This document shows positions 17,007-26,171 of a DNA stretch of 64,000 bases, one piece after another. A model generated the notes under the pieces. That model made no database searches and was not told the DNA's origin. It was given only the letters and a program-made list of their open reading frames with translations. The position numbers and the translations under genes were made by a program. This DNA is from Candidatus Gastranaerophilales bacterium (GTDB taxonomy: Bacteria; Cyanobacteriota; Vampirovibrionia; Gastranaerophilales; Gastranaerophilaceae), in assembly GCA_944324825.1 (NCBI GenBank), contig CALUXU010000002.1, positions 62,001-126,000 of the forward strand, written 5' to 3'. How positions within the stretch are numbered: the stretch's first letter is position 1; each line of letters begins with the position of its first letter.

Positions 17007-17085
17007 AAGTGTAACAAAAACACTTGACAAATAATTTATTATGTATCATAATAAAGATGTTAAATGAAGTGTATATGAAACACTT
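17007..17085 (+). promoter_or_regulatory. Promoter flanked by two identical-type 19-bp palindromes
   Basis: Promoter TTGACA (17024-17029), 17 bp, CATAAT (17047-17052). Palindrome 1, AAGTGT-N7-ACACTT, spans 17007-17025 and overlaps the -35 box; palindrome 2, same half-sites and same N7, spans 17067-17085 just after the expected start. Centres are 60 bp apart, close to a whole number of helical turns, as expected for a repressor that loops DNA or blocks both ends of the promoter. The regulator is unknown. Confidence 0.7.
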
Positions 17086-17111
17086 AATTAACACCAGAAA
17101 CGGAGGCTAAT

Positions 17112-17387
17112 ATGAAAGTTTCTAGAATCAACAATAATTTACATAATAATATAAAGTTTAGAGAAAACACAGCGAGCGCTAGCATGAACAACAGAGATGC
17201 AGGTCTTATGATTCAATCTCAAAATGCAGCGGTTAACTTCGCTAGAGATAGATATATTGCTCAACAAGCAAATTCAATTTATGCAAGTCCTATCAAATCT
17301 TTAGGTTATAAGTTATATAGGACATTCGGATATTTAACCAACCATGAAACTCCAAAAAGCAACAATAATTTAAATGTAGTTGCTTAG
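17112..17387 (+). CDS. Small hypothetical protein under dual-operator control
   Basis: 91-residue Asn-rich soluble protein, beginning 'MKVSRINNNLHNNIKFREN' and ending 'NNNLNVVA'; no signal peptide or membrane segment. 'IKFREN' near the N-terminus resembles the SFKG stretch of other hypotheticals here. GGAGG lies 5 nt before the ATG. It is a monocistronic unit with a strong consensus promoter, two flanking palindromes and a strong terminator, which suggests high, tightly switched expression. Function unknown. Confidence 0.75.
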   Translation: MKVSRINNNLHNNIKFRENTASASMNNRDAGLMIQSQNAAVNFARDRYIAQQANSIYASPIKSLGYKLYRTFGYLTNHETPKSNNNLNVVA

Positions 17388-17438
17388 CACACACACATAA
17401 TAGATAAATATATTAATTAACAGAACACATAAAACACC

Positions 17439-17469
17439 AAGTTACTTTTTTGAAAAGTAACTTTTTTTT
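17439..17469 (+). terminator. Terminator of the 17112 gene
   Basis: An 11-bp perfect stem (AAGTTACTTTT 17439-17449 / AAAAGTAACTT 17453-17463), 3-nt loop, followed by a run of T. Confidence 0.88.
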
Positions 17470-17520
17470 GCGGATTTTGCTTTGCAAATCTACTTACTGT
17501 TCACCTGCCTAATTACTTAA

Positions 17521-18882
17521 TCACTTATTTAATTGTCCCCGCCTATTTTGCCAGAAATAATAGACCGGAAGTCCTGCAAGAGTAATTAACAGCCCCGGGA
17601 GTGTATACATTGGTTTAAACAGGGTTAAACAAATAACAATATAACCTGTTATCAAAAGATATGTTATAGGGATTAAACTATTTATTCTGAATCCGTAGCC
17701 GGCCTGTCCGATTTTCTTTCTTAAAATAAAAATCCCGAATGTTGTTATCCAGTAAAAAATCAGGGTTGTATAAATAACATAATCAAGGAGTTGCGTGTAG
17801 TTTCCCCATAGTACAAGAATACTAACCCACAGACATTGAATCCACAGAGAATTATGCGGGACTCTTGTATTTCTATCGATTGCGGCAAGCGGTCTGAAAA
17901 AAGCCTTGTCCTTTGCCATCTTGTAATATACTCTGGAGCCTGCCAGTATAATTCCGTTAGCGCTGCCAAGTGCCGATATCATAATAATAACAGCGGCAAT
18001 AGTTCTGCCTAAAGGTCCGAATATAACTGACATTAATTCAGCCGCCACGATATCCTCCTGCGCATTTTGGATAAGATGCAGTGGCATTGTACTAACATAA
18101 ATACTATTTATCAAAAAATACAATGCAAGAACAATCAACGTCCCGATAAATAACGCTTTCGGGATTGTTTTATCGGAATCTTTTATATCTGAGGATACAA
18201 ACGTAATATTGTTCCAGGTTATAGAGGCAAAAAGAGCCCCGACAGATGCTGCGCCTATTACGTTGATTGTATCAGCACTCCAGTGTACCGGCATGGATAA
18301 ATTCATATGAAGCGTATGGAGATCGCATCCGAATATTAATCCTAGGCCTACAATACCAATCATTGATAAAACTTTTGTAACGGTAAACAAATTCTGAGTG
18401 ATTACACCGTGCTTCAGCCCTCTTGAATTAATGAATGTAAGCAGTATAACAACTAATACGGTAAATATTTTTTGAGTTGAAATATGGAATGCCCCGATAT
18501 GAAAAAGATAATTATTAGCACTTATCGCAGGGATTAAAAGCCCGATAAACTTAGAAAAAGCTGTACAAACCGCTGCAATTATACCGGTTTGTATAACTAA
18601 AAAAGTTGTCCAGCCAAAGAGAAAAGCAATAGTGTCGTTGTATATATTTTTCAGATAAATATACTGACCGCCCTCTTCTTTTATATTCGCAGCAAGCTCT
18701 GCAAAAGAAAGAGCTCCGCACATTGTAACAACTGCGGCAAGAATCCAAACCAGCATCATCAAAAGACCGGATTGCACCTGTCTTGCAATATCAGCAGACA
18801 CAATAAAAATACCGCAGCCAATCATAGAACCGGCTACAATTGATATTGAATCCATTAGATTTAGTTTATGCCTTTTACTCAC
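17521..18882 (-). CDS. APC-family amino acid permease
   Basis: Twelve-helix amino acid/polyamine transporter of the inner membrane (453 aa). The first helix carries the family signature 'SIVAGSMIGCGIFIVSADIA' with the Gly-rich substrate loop; the sixth-helix region 'FASITWNNITFVSSDIKDSDKTIPKAL' corresponds to the LAT/APC 'aW.n....geikdp.r..P.a' motif. Substrate cannot be assigned. The start is GTG (18880-18882), giving the usual N-terminus 'MSKRHKLNLMDSISIV'. It lies 25 bp downstream of yjbQ on the same strand, likely co-transcribed. Confidence 0.9.
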   Translation of the reverse strand: MSKRHKLNLMDSISIVAGSMIGCGIFIVSADIARQVQSGLLMMLVWILAAVVTMCGALSFAELAANIKEEGGQYIYLKNIYNDTIAFLFGWTTFLVIQTGIIAAVCTAFSKFIGLLIPAISANNYLFHIGAFHISTQKIFTVLVVILLTFINSRGLKHGVITQNLFTVTKVLSMIGIVGLGLIFGCDLHTLHMNLSMPVHWSADTINVIGAASVGALFASITWNNITFVSSDIKDSDKTIPKALFIGTLIVLALYFLINSIYVSTMPLHLIQNAQEDIVAAELMSVIFGPLGRTIAAVIIMISALGSANGIILAGSRVYYKMAKDKAFFRPLAAIDRNTRVPHNSLWIQCLWVSILVLWGNYTQLLDYVIYTTLIFYWITTFGIFILRKKIGQAGYGFRINSLIPITYLLITGYIVICLTLFKPMYTLPGLLITLAGLPVYYFWQNRRGQLNK

Positions 18883-18907
18883 TTATTTAAAATAATACAA
18901 ACAGGCG

Positions 18908-19324
18908 CTACATACAAATTTGAACACATATTGTACGTGAGCGATTTTTATTATCAAAGTCTACAAGAACAATTTGCTGCCAGTGACCTAAAAACAATAT
19001 ACCGTCAACAACCGGAATTGTAACAGAGCTGCCTATCATAGCCGCCAGAATATGTGCATTGCCGTTCCCGTCATGCCAGGTTTCATCGTGATGATAGCTT
19101 GCCCCTTGAGGTGCAATTTTGTTTAATATCTCCGGGAAATCCTTTAATAGACCGGGTTCATACTCGATTGTAGTAATTGCAGCTGTACTGCCTGCAACCG
19201 AAACGATTACGGTTGCGTTTTTTATCGGATGACAGTTAAGACAATTTTCCACTTTTTTAGTAATGTCTATTATATCCGTATGCCCTTCCGTATTAACGGT
19301 AAACATCTCATTTATTACACCCAC
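18908..19324 (-). CDS. yjbQ: YjbQ/UPF0047 family protein
   Basis: Compact 138-residue protein of the YjbQ (secondary thiamine-phosphate synthase-like) family. Conserved residues visible: 'IVSVAGSTAAITTIEYEPGLLKD', 'YHHDETWHDGNGNAHILAAMIGSS', and 'GTWQQ'-like 'LGHWQQIVLVDFD' followed by 'RSRTICVQI'. The clustered His residues form the metal-binding active site known in this family; its physiological role is poorly defined. GTG start with AAGGAG 7 nt upstream. First gene of a pair with the amino acid permease. Confidence 0.93.
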   Translation of the reverse strand: MGVINEMFTVNTEGHTDIIDITKKVENCLNCHPIKNATVIVSVAGSTAAITTIEYEPGLLKDFPEILNKIAPQGASYHHDETWHDGNGNAHILAAMIGSSVTIPVVDGILFLGHWQQIVLVDFDNKNRSRTICVQICM

Positions 19325-19362
19325 GGTTTATCTCCTTATTTCCATTAATAATACCATGGAAA

Positions 19363-19998
19363 TCAGATAGATGCACCGGCACCGTTTTTAATCTTTTCCA
19401 GAGCTTTTTTACTGCCGGCCGTTTCTCTGGCATACTGTTCGACAAAACTAATAGATTCCACATCTCTTGCGATTGCATTACTCAAGGATATGATATCATC
19501 GGGTTTCAGTTTTGCAATAATTGCATCTTCATTCCCTTTATTTACGGCCTTTAACAAAATTTGTGATTTTGAATCAAAACCTTCAAAGTTATTTTTCATA
19601 AAATACCAGCGATGGAATTGTTGAATCAAATAATATATATCAACATCTTTATCATCAACAATAAACATTGGCTCAGACTTAAATACGGGCTTTTTGAATA
19701 ATACAGTATTTAAAACGAACGCTCTCCAGCCTTTATATTCAGGAATTAACCCCGGTTCTTCTCCTATTGTTTCAAGAACTTTTTTGGCATTATGGAGTCT
19801 GTACACTTTTGTATTATGTTTTGCAATATATTCAAGAATCTTGGAGGTATCATTCTTATATTGTTTAAGAATATTTTTAATTTCCGCATTCAAGGTATCT
19901 TTTTTAGTATTTATATCTGCAGAAACCGTTATAGAACACCCGTTTGAAATACGTTTCAAATGTTTTTTATTCTTATTAACATAAAAGCTCAACTGCAT
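19363..19998 (-). CDS. Hypothetical protein (211 aa)
   Basis: Soluble, Lys-rich protein with no recognised domain; begins 'MQLSFYVNKNKKHLKRISNG', again with an 'LSF' stretch close to the N-terminus. The frame extends 42 codons upstream to 20124, but a TATAAT at 20080-20085 places the transcription start inside that extension, so the ATG at 19996-19998 is preferred; the ribosome-binding site is weak (AGGA, 13 nt away). The leader would be about 75 nt. The central part contains an aromatic 'YLIQQFHRWYFMKNNFEGF' segment. Confidence 0.65.
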   Translation of the reverse strand: MQLSFYVNKNKKHLKRISNGCSITVSADINTKKDTLNAEIKNILKQYKNDTSKILEYIAKHNTKVYRLHNAKKVLETIGEEPGLIPEYKGWRAFVLNTVLFKKPVFKSEPMFIVDDKDVDIYYLIQQFHRWYFMKNNFEGFDSKSQILLKAVNKGNEDAIIAKLKPDDIISLSNAIARDVESISFVEQYARETAGSKKALEKIKNGAGASI

Positions 19999-20211
19999 AG
20001 TTATTACTTGTTCCTGACATCTAAGAAAGAACAAGCTTGTTTTCTTGAATAATTTTGCAAAACTTAAGATTCCCATACTATTATAAAGTCTTTTTTCGCA
20101 AAAATATTGACAATTTTGTAACATTTTTTTATATTACCCGAGTGATATAATAAAGTGGTTATTATATAAAATTTAAAATTATACTAAATTGAGATACAAA
20201 GGAGGCATAAA

Positions 20212-20604
20212 ATGAAAAGAAATATCGCAATTATTCTGGCAATATTATTATTACCGATTTGTTTTTATTATTATCTGGACAAATCTCAAGCAGTATCTGC
20301 CAATAAAATAAACAACGGTCAGCCTGCAGTTATTAAATTTTCATCCGACATGTGCAGCGAATGCCAAAAGATGGAAAAAGTCATTAATCAGGTGTACCCT
20401 AAATACTCATCAAGAATTGCATTGATTCAAGTTCCGGTACAAAAACAAACCAAAGAAACTCAGGATATGATAAAAAAATATAACGTAACCTTAGTTCCTA
20501 CACTTGTATTCAGAAAATCAAACGGCAGCACTATGGCAAGAGTCGAAGGCTCTATGGATAATTCTACGTTTGAAGGTTATTTAAAAAGGTTATTAAATGA
20601 ATAG
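20212..20604 (+). CDS. Membrane-anchored thioredoxin-like protein
   Basis: 130-residue thioredoxin-fold protein with an N-terminal signal/anchor helix (residues 4-20) and an active site 'DMCSECQKM' (CXXC with Ser-Glu, about Cys48/Cys51). The cis-proline region is 'VTLVPTLVF'. It faces the outside of the cytoplasmic membrane and probably takes reducing equivalents from CcdA, encoded immediately downstream with an 8-bp overlap. Likely partner in reduction of exported cysteines (cytochrome maturation or oxidative repair). AAGGAGG lies 6 nt before the ATG. Confidence 0.85.
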   Translation: MKRNIAIILAILLLPICFYYYLDKSQAVSANKINNGQPAVIKFSSDMCSECQKMEKVINQVYPKYSSRIALIQVPVQKQTKETQDMIKKYNVTLVPTLVFRKSNGSTMARVEGSMDNSTFEGYLKRLLNE

Positions 20605-21304
20605 TTTAAACGAAATTTTTGCAAACGCGGGAAACGCAAAAGCAATATTACTTTTAGCATCTTTTTTAGGTGGGGTTGTAGCCTCAATCTCCCCTTGCTC
20701 TCTTGCAATGCTGCCTATTGTAATCGGATATATCGGCGGTTACGCTAACCAGCCGCTATCAAAAACAGTCGTTCAGTTATTCTCGTTCATTTTCGGGACT
20801 GCAATTGTTTTTACAATAATAGGTATTATTTGCGCACTCACGGGGCACGTATTTATATCTATCGCAGGTAATTACTTTATGCTTGTAATTGCAGCAATAC
20901 TTATGATTATGGGCTTAAACCTTATGGGAGTTCTTGAATTACAAATACCAAGTATTATTAATAAAATCCCGCAGTCAAAAGGAAACAGTATATTTCTGTA
21001 TCCGATGTTATTAGGTGCAACCTTTGCACTCGGCGGAACTCCTTGTTCTACCCCGATACTTGCAGGAATAATGAGTTTGGCCAGTGTTTCAAGCAACATC
21101 ATTCTGGCAGTATTAATGCTCTTCTTATTTTCAATCGGACAAGGAATTATTCTTGTCGTTGCCGGAGTATTTACATCCTTAATTAAACAGTTCGGAAAAG
21201 TCATTGAATTTTCAGAGCTGGTACTGAAAATAAGCGGCGGCATCCTTGTAATTGCGGCATTGATATTCTATTACAAAATATTTGCACCGTTTTTTATACA
21301 CTAA
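20597..21304 (+). CDS. ccdA: Cytochrome c biogenesis protein CcdA (DsbD family)
   Basis: Six-helix thiol-disulfide electron carrier of the inner membrane (235 aa). Two conserved Cys-Pro type sites occur in pseudo-symmetric halves: 'SISPCSLAMLPIVIGYIGG' (helix 1) and 'FALGGTPCSTPILAGIM' (helix 4). It passes electrons from cytoplasmic thioredoxin to the exported thioredoxin-like partner encoded just upstream, with overlapping reading frames. Its stop overlaps the convergent fliI stop by 4 bp. Confidence 0.92.
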   Translation: MNSLNEIFANAGNAKAILLLASFLGGVVASISPCSLAMLPIVIGYIGGYANQPLSKTVVQLFSFIFGTAIVFTIIGIICALTGHVFISIAGNYFMLVIAAILMIMGLNLMGVLELQIPSIINKIPQSKGNSIFLYPMLLGATFALGGTPCSTPILAGIMSLASVSSNIILAVLMLFLFSIGQGIILVVAGVFTSLIKQFGKVIEFSELVLKISGGILVIAALIFYYKIFAPFFIH

Positions 21305-22608
21305 AGCTTAATCAATTCTTGTATAGTTGTATCGTAATCAACCTTTGAATCGGTAGACTGACACAAGAATTGATTAATTTTATCCATTTTGGAAATTGCT
21401 TCATCACAAACAGGATCAGAACCTCGAACATAAGCCCCAATATTAATCAAATCCTCATTTTTTCTGTATACAGCAAGCAGATTTCTTATTTTACCTGCCG
21501 CATCACGATGCTCTTTTGTCGTAATATCAGGCATAACCCGGCTTAGTGATTGTAAGACATCGACTGCCGGATAATGGTTTTTATGAGCCAAATCACGGGA
21601 GAGCATAATGTGACCGTCTAAAATACTTCTTGCCGTATCGGATATTGGTTCATTGAAGTCATCACCTTCTACCAATACGGTATAAAGACCTGTTATTGTC
21701 CCTTTATCATTGTTTCCGACTCTTTCCATCAATTTAGGCATCAGGGCAAATACTGACGGAGTATAACCTCTAGTTGCCGGAGGTTCACCGGTCGCAAGCC
21801 CGACCTCACGCTGTGCCATCGCAATACGGGTTATACTATCCAGCATAAACAAAACGTCTTTACCTTTATCTCTGAAATACTCAGCGATTGTCGTTGCAAC
21901 AAATGCCGCTTTGATTTTTACAAGAGAAGGCTGCTCGGACGTTGCGGCTACAACAATAGAACGCTTCATACCTTCAGGGCCTAAAATTTCTTCAATAAAT
22001 TCTCTAACCTCACGTCCGCGTTCTCCGATTAGTGCAATAACATTCAAATCAGCCGTTGTATTTTTTGCAATCATACCGATTGTAGTACTTTTACCAACAC
22101 CTGAACCTGCAAATATCCCCAGACGCTGACCTTTACCGACAGTCATAAATCCGTCAACGGATTTTAAGCCTAACGACAAAGGTTCGTCAATACGTCTTCG
22201 CCTTAAAGGATTTATCGCTTGAGCGTATATAGATCTTGTATCAAAACAGTTTATAGGCCCCAAGGTATCAATAGGGTTTCCTAATCCGCCCAAAACACGC
22301 CCCAGAAGCTGCTCCCCAACGGCAACTCTTAATGATGCACCTGTATTCACAACAATTGCACCAGGCTGTATTCCCTCCATTAAACCTAACGGCATCAAAA
22401 GGATTCTGTTCTCTCTGAATCCGACAACCTCTGCCCAAACAGGCTCTGAATCATGGGTATTATAAATATAACACAAGTCACCGATTGAAGACCTCGGCCC
22501 GTCTGCTTCTATCGTTAAACCGATTATCTCAATAATTTTCCCGATTTCTTTTATGGGATTTGCGCTGTTTATTATTTCAAGACATTTATTCTTCTTGTTG
22601 AACGTCAT
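21301..22608 (-). CDS. fliI: Flagellar export ATPase FliI
   Basis: Cytoplasmic hexameric ATPase of the flagellar type III export apparatus (435 aa). Walker A 'GIFAGSGVGKSTTIGMIA' (about residue 158), Walker B 'DVLFMLDSITR' and the FliI/F1-beta segment 'QREVGLATGEPPATRGYTPSVF'. Start ATG at 22606-22608 overlaps the end of fliH by 23 bp, so the genes are co-translated. Last gene of fliF-fliG-fliH-fliI. FliJ is not present downstream, where ccdA converges. Confidence 0.95.
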   Translation of the reverse strand: MTFNKKNKCLEIINSANPIKEIGKIIEIIGLTIEADGPRSSIGDLCYIYNTHDSEPVWAEVVGFRENRILLMPLGLMEGIQPGAIVVNTGASLRVAVGEQLLGRVLGGLGNPIDTLGPINCFDTRSIYAQAINPLRRRRIDEPLSLGLKSVDGFMTVGKGQRLGIFAGSGVGKSTTIGMIAKNTTADLNVIALIGERGREVREFIEEILGPEGMKRSIVVAATSEQPSLVKIKAAFVATTIAEYFRDKGKDVLFMLDSITRIAMAQREVGLATGEPPATRGYTPSVFALMPKLMERVGNNDKGTITGLYTVLVEGDDFNEPISDTARSILDGHIMLSRDLAHKNHYPAVDVLQSLSRVMPDITTKEHRDAAGKIRNLLAVYRKNEDLINIGAYVRGSDPVCDEAISKMDKINQFLCQSTDSKVDYDTTIQELIKL

Positions 22609-23407
22609 CTCTTATTCCATTAATAAGTCTGGCTGCAATTTCATCTATTTGAGAAGACACACGGCTGTCTACACGCGATAAAGGCGTTTCAACAATTGTC
22701 CCGTCAGGGGAAAGCGCTGAATCTTCTATTATTTTAATATTCTGAATTTGAGCCATTTCTTGTTTAAAATTTTCCGACAGCTTAACAATATTTTCAACCA
22801 GCTGAGGATTAACGATTATTGTTACCTGTTCTCTGTTTTTAAGTTTTCCTATCGCCGCAACTGTTATCTCCTTCAGCATAGCTTCATCAAAAGCATGTGA
22901 TGTTATTTTTCTTGCAATCGCAAGTACAAGTTCAACAATATCTAAATCCGCAGATTTTACAATATCATGCTTCATTTCAAATGAAGATGCCGCTAATGTA
23001 TCAAGAGATTTTAGGCATTCGATAGAATCGTTTTTAAACTTTTCAAACCCTTCCTCCTGACCTTTTTGATAACCTTCATCATAAGCTTTTTTTGAAATAG
23101 CCTCGGTTTCACCTTTTACTTTTTCCTGATCAGCCTCCGCCTGTTTAATAATTCTAACGGATTCATTTTTTGCATTATTGATAATTTCTTCCGCCTTTGC
23201 CTCTGCATTTTTTATAATCAATTCGGCGCGAGTCTTCATATTATCAACTTCGGTCTGAGCATCTTCAAGTAATCGCTTCTTTTCCTCCTCTACACCGTTT
23301 AATAAAGATTCAACCTTAGCTTCGTATTTGCTGATTGAACTATTGGTTAAAGGAAGAACGTAATTTTCACCTATTTTGACATTTTTATTTGTAATTCTGT
23401 TACTCAA
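22586..23407 (-). CDS. fliH: Flagellar assembly protein FliH
   Basis: 273-residue stator-like regulator of FliI. A long charged coiled coil (about residues 28-130, rich in Glu/Lys/Ala heptads) leads into a C-terminal FliH/HrpE-type domain ('DLDIVELVLAIARKITSHAF', 'NPQLVENIVKLSENF', 'GGCVVETP'-like 'DGTIVETPLSRVDSRVSSQIDEI'). The start is TTG (23405-23407) overlapping the fliG stop, with GAGG 9 nt upstream. Assignment rests on the position between fliG and fliI and on domain layout. Confidence 0.88.
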   Translation of the reverse strand: MSNRITNKNVKIGENYVLPLTNSSISKYEAKVESLLNGVEEEKKRLLEDAQTEVDNMKTRAELIIKNAEAKAEEIINNAKNESVRIIKQAEADQEKVKGETEAISKKAYDEGYQKGQEEGFEKFKNDSIECLKSLDTLAASSFEMKHDIVKSADLDIVELVLAIARKITSHAFDEAMLKEITVAAIGKLKNREQVTIIVNPQLVENIVKLSENFKQEMAQIQNIKIIEDSALSPDGTIVETPLSRVDSRVSSQIDEIAARLINGIRDDVQQEE

Positions 23408-24500
23408 TTAATTCGTCCTCTGCATTACCACGAGAAATAGTAATTTCACCTGATAATTCTAACGCTCTTATTGTTGCAACAATCTTAGATTGAGCATCCT
23501 GAACTTCCCTTGCTCTTACAGGACCTAAATATTCAATATCCTCCTGCAGCATAGCCTGTGCACGTTCTGACATATTACGGAAGATTTTTTCTTTAATTTC
23601 ATCTTTGGTACCCTTCATAGAAAGAGCCAATTCTCTGGAATCAACTTCACGGAGTACACGCTGAATAGCTCTGTCATCAAGGATAACAATATCTTCAAAT
23701 ACGAACATAAGATCACGCACACTTTGTGCCAGGATAGCATCTTTTGCCTCCAAAAATTCCATAATATTTTTTTCCGTAAACCTGTCGCAGTGGTTCATAA
23801 TACTTGCTAAGTATTCAACACCGCCGGCTTTAGAGAAATCGTGAACAACAAATGTAGAGAATTTCTTTTCAACAACGTCTTCAATCTCTGAAAGAATTTC
23901 CGGGTTTGTAGTGTTCATTTCCGCAATCTTCATTGAAACCTGTGTTTGCACTTTGTTAGGAAGTGCCGCAAGAATTTGCGCAGATAATGCCGGTTTTAAA
24001 TAAGCCATAATCAAGGCTAACAATTGAGGATTTTCACCGGAAAACGTTGTTGCAAATTGGCTCGGGTCAACATCATTAAGGAAATAAAACGGGTTCGTAT
24101 TAATCATCGCACCCAATTTTTCCATCATTTCTGCTGCTTCATCAGCACCGTATGCGTTAGCCAAAAGTTTTTGCGCGTAATCGGTACCGCCGGTTGCAAT
24201 CAAATTACTTGCTTTGAATACAGTTCTAAATTCGTCTAAGAGCAGATTTAGTTCATCATCCGGAACTTTGTTTAAATTGGCAATATCAAGCGTTATCTGC
24301 TCAAGAATATTCGGGTCGGTAATATGCTTCAATACCTCGGTTGCAGTTTCGGCTCCGAGAAGAATCAAAAGAGCCGCAACCTTTTGAGAAGGGCGCAAAA
24401 GCTTCTGTTGAGCCTGAGCATCTTTTTTTGCCGCACCGCCCTTAGGCGCTCTCAGATCAGGATTATTTTGATTAGATTGTACTGAATTACCTTGTACCAT
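23400..24500 (-). CDS. fliG: Flagellar motor switch protein FliG
   Basis: Rotor switch protein bridging the MS ring (FliF) and C ring (366 aa; usual about 335). An N-terminal ~30-residue Gln/Ala/Lys-rich extension precedes the FliG N domain ('LRPSQKVAALLILLGAETATEVLKHI'), then the middle domain with the 'EHPQ'-like 'GENPQLLALIMAYLKP' motif, and the C-terminal charged torque helix ('FEDIVILDDRAIQRVLREVDSRELALSMKG'). Middle gene of fliFGHI, 21 bp after fliF. Confidence 0.94.
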   Translation of the reverse strand: MVQGNSVQSNQNNPDLRAPKGGAAKKDAQAQQKLLRPSQKVAALLILLGAETATEVLKHITDPNILEQITLDIANLNKVPDDELNLLLDEFRTVFKASNLIATGGTDYAQKLLANAYGADEAAEMMEKLGAMINTNPFYFLNDVDPSQFATTFSGENPQLLALIMAYLKPALSAQILAALPNKVQTQVSMKIAEMNTTNPEILSEIEDVVEKKFSTFVVHDFSKAGGVEYLASIMNHCDRFTEKNIMEFLEAKDAILAQSVRDLMFVFEDIVILDDRAIQRVLREVDSRELALSMKGTKDEIKEKIFRNMSERAQAMLQEDIEYLGPVRAREVQDAQSKIVATIRALELSGEITISRGNAEDELIE

Positions 24501-24521
24501 TTTTATTTACATACTTTCTTA

Positions 24522-26171
24522 TTATTCTTTAATATATGACATCAATACCTTAGCAGCTGCTTCAGGATCCGCAAGAATAGCTTCATTCAATGTATTAATA
24601 CTTTGTTCCTGTTTTGAAATCTCAATATCCTTGAATGATGCTTGAGTATCATCACTATCAAATACCAGCTGAGGATACCCGCCGTCTAATGCACTTACAC
24701 CACCTAAACGTTCAATTTTTGAAGCAATTGAATCATCGTCATCAAGAGGATCCAGTGCCAATTCATCATCATCAGGTTCATCCAGAATATTATCCTGAAC
24801 TTCGTAGTGAGGCAGACGGCTCATTAAATGTTTTAAAAGACTTATTGCAACAAGACCCAATATTAATACAACAATTGAAGGTCCTAATTTAACTGCAAAG
24901 TATTCAAATAATGTATCTTTTGCATTTTTCTTTGCAAGTTCTTCCTGTGTCTTCTTATCTTGAGCCAATGCTTCAAACTGTAAGCCTGATACAGTGATTA
25001 CATCACCTCTGTCATAATCTACACCCGCTGCAGATAAAACAAGATTTTGTAATTCTTCTTTTTCGGCAGTTGTCAAAATCTTATTAACCGCAACCGCAAT
25101 AGTAAGTCTTTTTATAGTTCCCGGAGCGTAAACAATATGTTTAACTTCTTTTGACACACTGTAGCTTGTTGAACTCTTTTCTTTTGCATAATTCAAGTTT
25201 TTATTAGGGACTCCCGTATTCGGATTTTGCCCTTGTTGTTGAGCATTTTGATTCTGATTATTAGGATTTTCATAGTTTTCAATTTCACTTTGCGTGCTTG
25301 TTAAAACCCCTTCACCTTTTTCGTCCAACGGGATATATCTTTCAATAGTAGATTTTGCAGAATTAAAATCAATATCGGCATTAACTTGTACGGAAACATT
25401 ACCGCGCCCGACAATTTCTTCAAGAACGGAAGTTATTTTTTTCGCTGTTTCTTTCTCTACACCAGACTTAAATGATTCCATATCATTAGAATTCTTAGAG
25501 GTTTCATCGGATAAACTATTACCAAACTGGTCTGTTATAAAAACTTTTTCAGGAGTTAATCTCGGAACCGCATACGCAACAAGATTCTTTATTGCTTTAA
25601 CCTGAGAGGATTTCAGTTTGTATCCCGGATCCAATATAAGCATAACAGAGGCGGAAGGAATCTCGTCCTTATCCTCAAATATAGACCTTTCAGGCTGCGC
25701 CAATTGAACTCTTACACTTTTAACCCCTTCCATTTTTTCAATCGAACGGGTTAGTTCTCCTTGAAATATACGCTGTTTTGTCAGGTTATTTTTAAAATCG
25801 GTAGAACCTAACTGCATATTATCTAATAATTCAAATCCGGGATTAGAATTTTGGATTAAATCATTTTCGGCAACATATAATCTCATTTCATCCTTTTGAC
25901 TTGCAGGAACCAGAATTGTTTTTTTATCATCCGTCAATTTAAAAGAATATCCGTTCTTTTTTAAATTCTCGGTAATTGTCATTACATCTGCTTCAGCCAA
26001 ATCAGAATACAATACGGTTAAATCCGGTTCAAAGGATTTTACAATGAAAAAGGTTGACAAAATAACCGTTAATAACAGTAAAACAATCAACCCGAAACGC
26101 TGTGGAACGTTTAAACCTTTCCACAGTTTTTTCATATCATTAAAAAGCAAATGAAAATAATTTGAATTCAT
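24522..26171 (-). CDS. fliF: Flagellar MS-ring protein FliF
   Basis: Basal-body ring protein of the inner membrane (549 aa). Two membrane helices: residues ~26-47 and ~425-447. Between them lie the ring-building motifs with 'SDLAEADVMTITENLKKNGYSFKL' and 'FQGELTRSIEKMEGVKSVRVQLAQPE' (YscJ/FliF domain) and the beta-collar with a Gln/Asn-rich insertion (about 295-325). The C-terminal tail (about 500-549), acidic, binds FliG. A GGGAGAGG is 14 nt before the chosen ATG; a second Met at residue 13 is a possible alternative. It heads the operon and is divergent from nifJ. Confidence 0.93.
   Translation of the reverse strand: MNSNYFHLLFNDMKKLWKGLNVPQRFGLIVLLLLTVILSTFFIVKSFEPDLTVLYSDLAEADVMTITENLKKNGYSFKLTDDKKTILVPASQKDEMRLYVAENDLIQNSNPGFELLDNMQLGSTDFKNNLTKQRIFQGELTRSIEKMEGVKSVRVQLAQPERSIFEDKDEIPSASVMLILDPGYKLKSSQVKAIKNLVAYAVPRLTPEKVFITDQFGNSLSDETSKNSNDMESFKSGVEKETAKKITSVLEEIVGRGNVSVQVNADIDFNSAKSTIERYIPLDEKGEGVLTSTQSEIENYENPNNQNQNAQQQGQNPNTGVPNKNLNYAKEKSSTSYSVSKEVKHIVYAPGTIKRLTIAVAVNKILTTAEKEELQNLVLSAAGVDYDRGDVITVSGLQFEALAQDKKTQEELAKKNAKDTLFEYFAVKLGPSIVVLILGLVAISLLKHLMSRLPHYEVQDNILDEPDDDELALDPLDDDDSIASKIERLGGVSALDGGYPQLVFDSDDTQASFKDIEISKQEQSINTLNEAILADPEAAAKVLMSYIKE

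Noticed and set aside
19999-20124. Upstream extension of the 19363 protein
   Set aside because: TATAAT at 20080-20085 lies inside the extension, so the earlier codons would not be transcribed from it.
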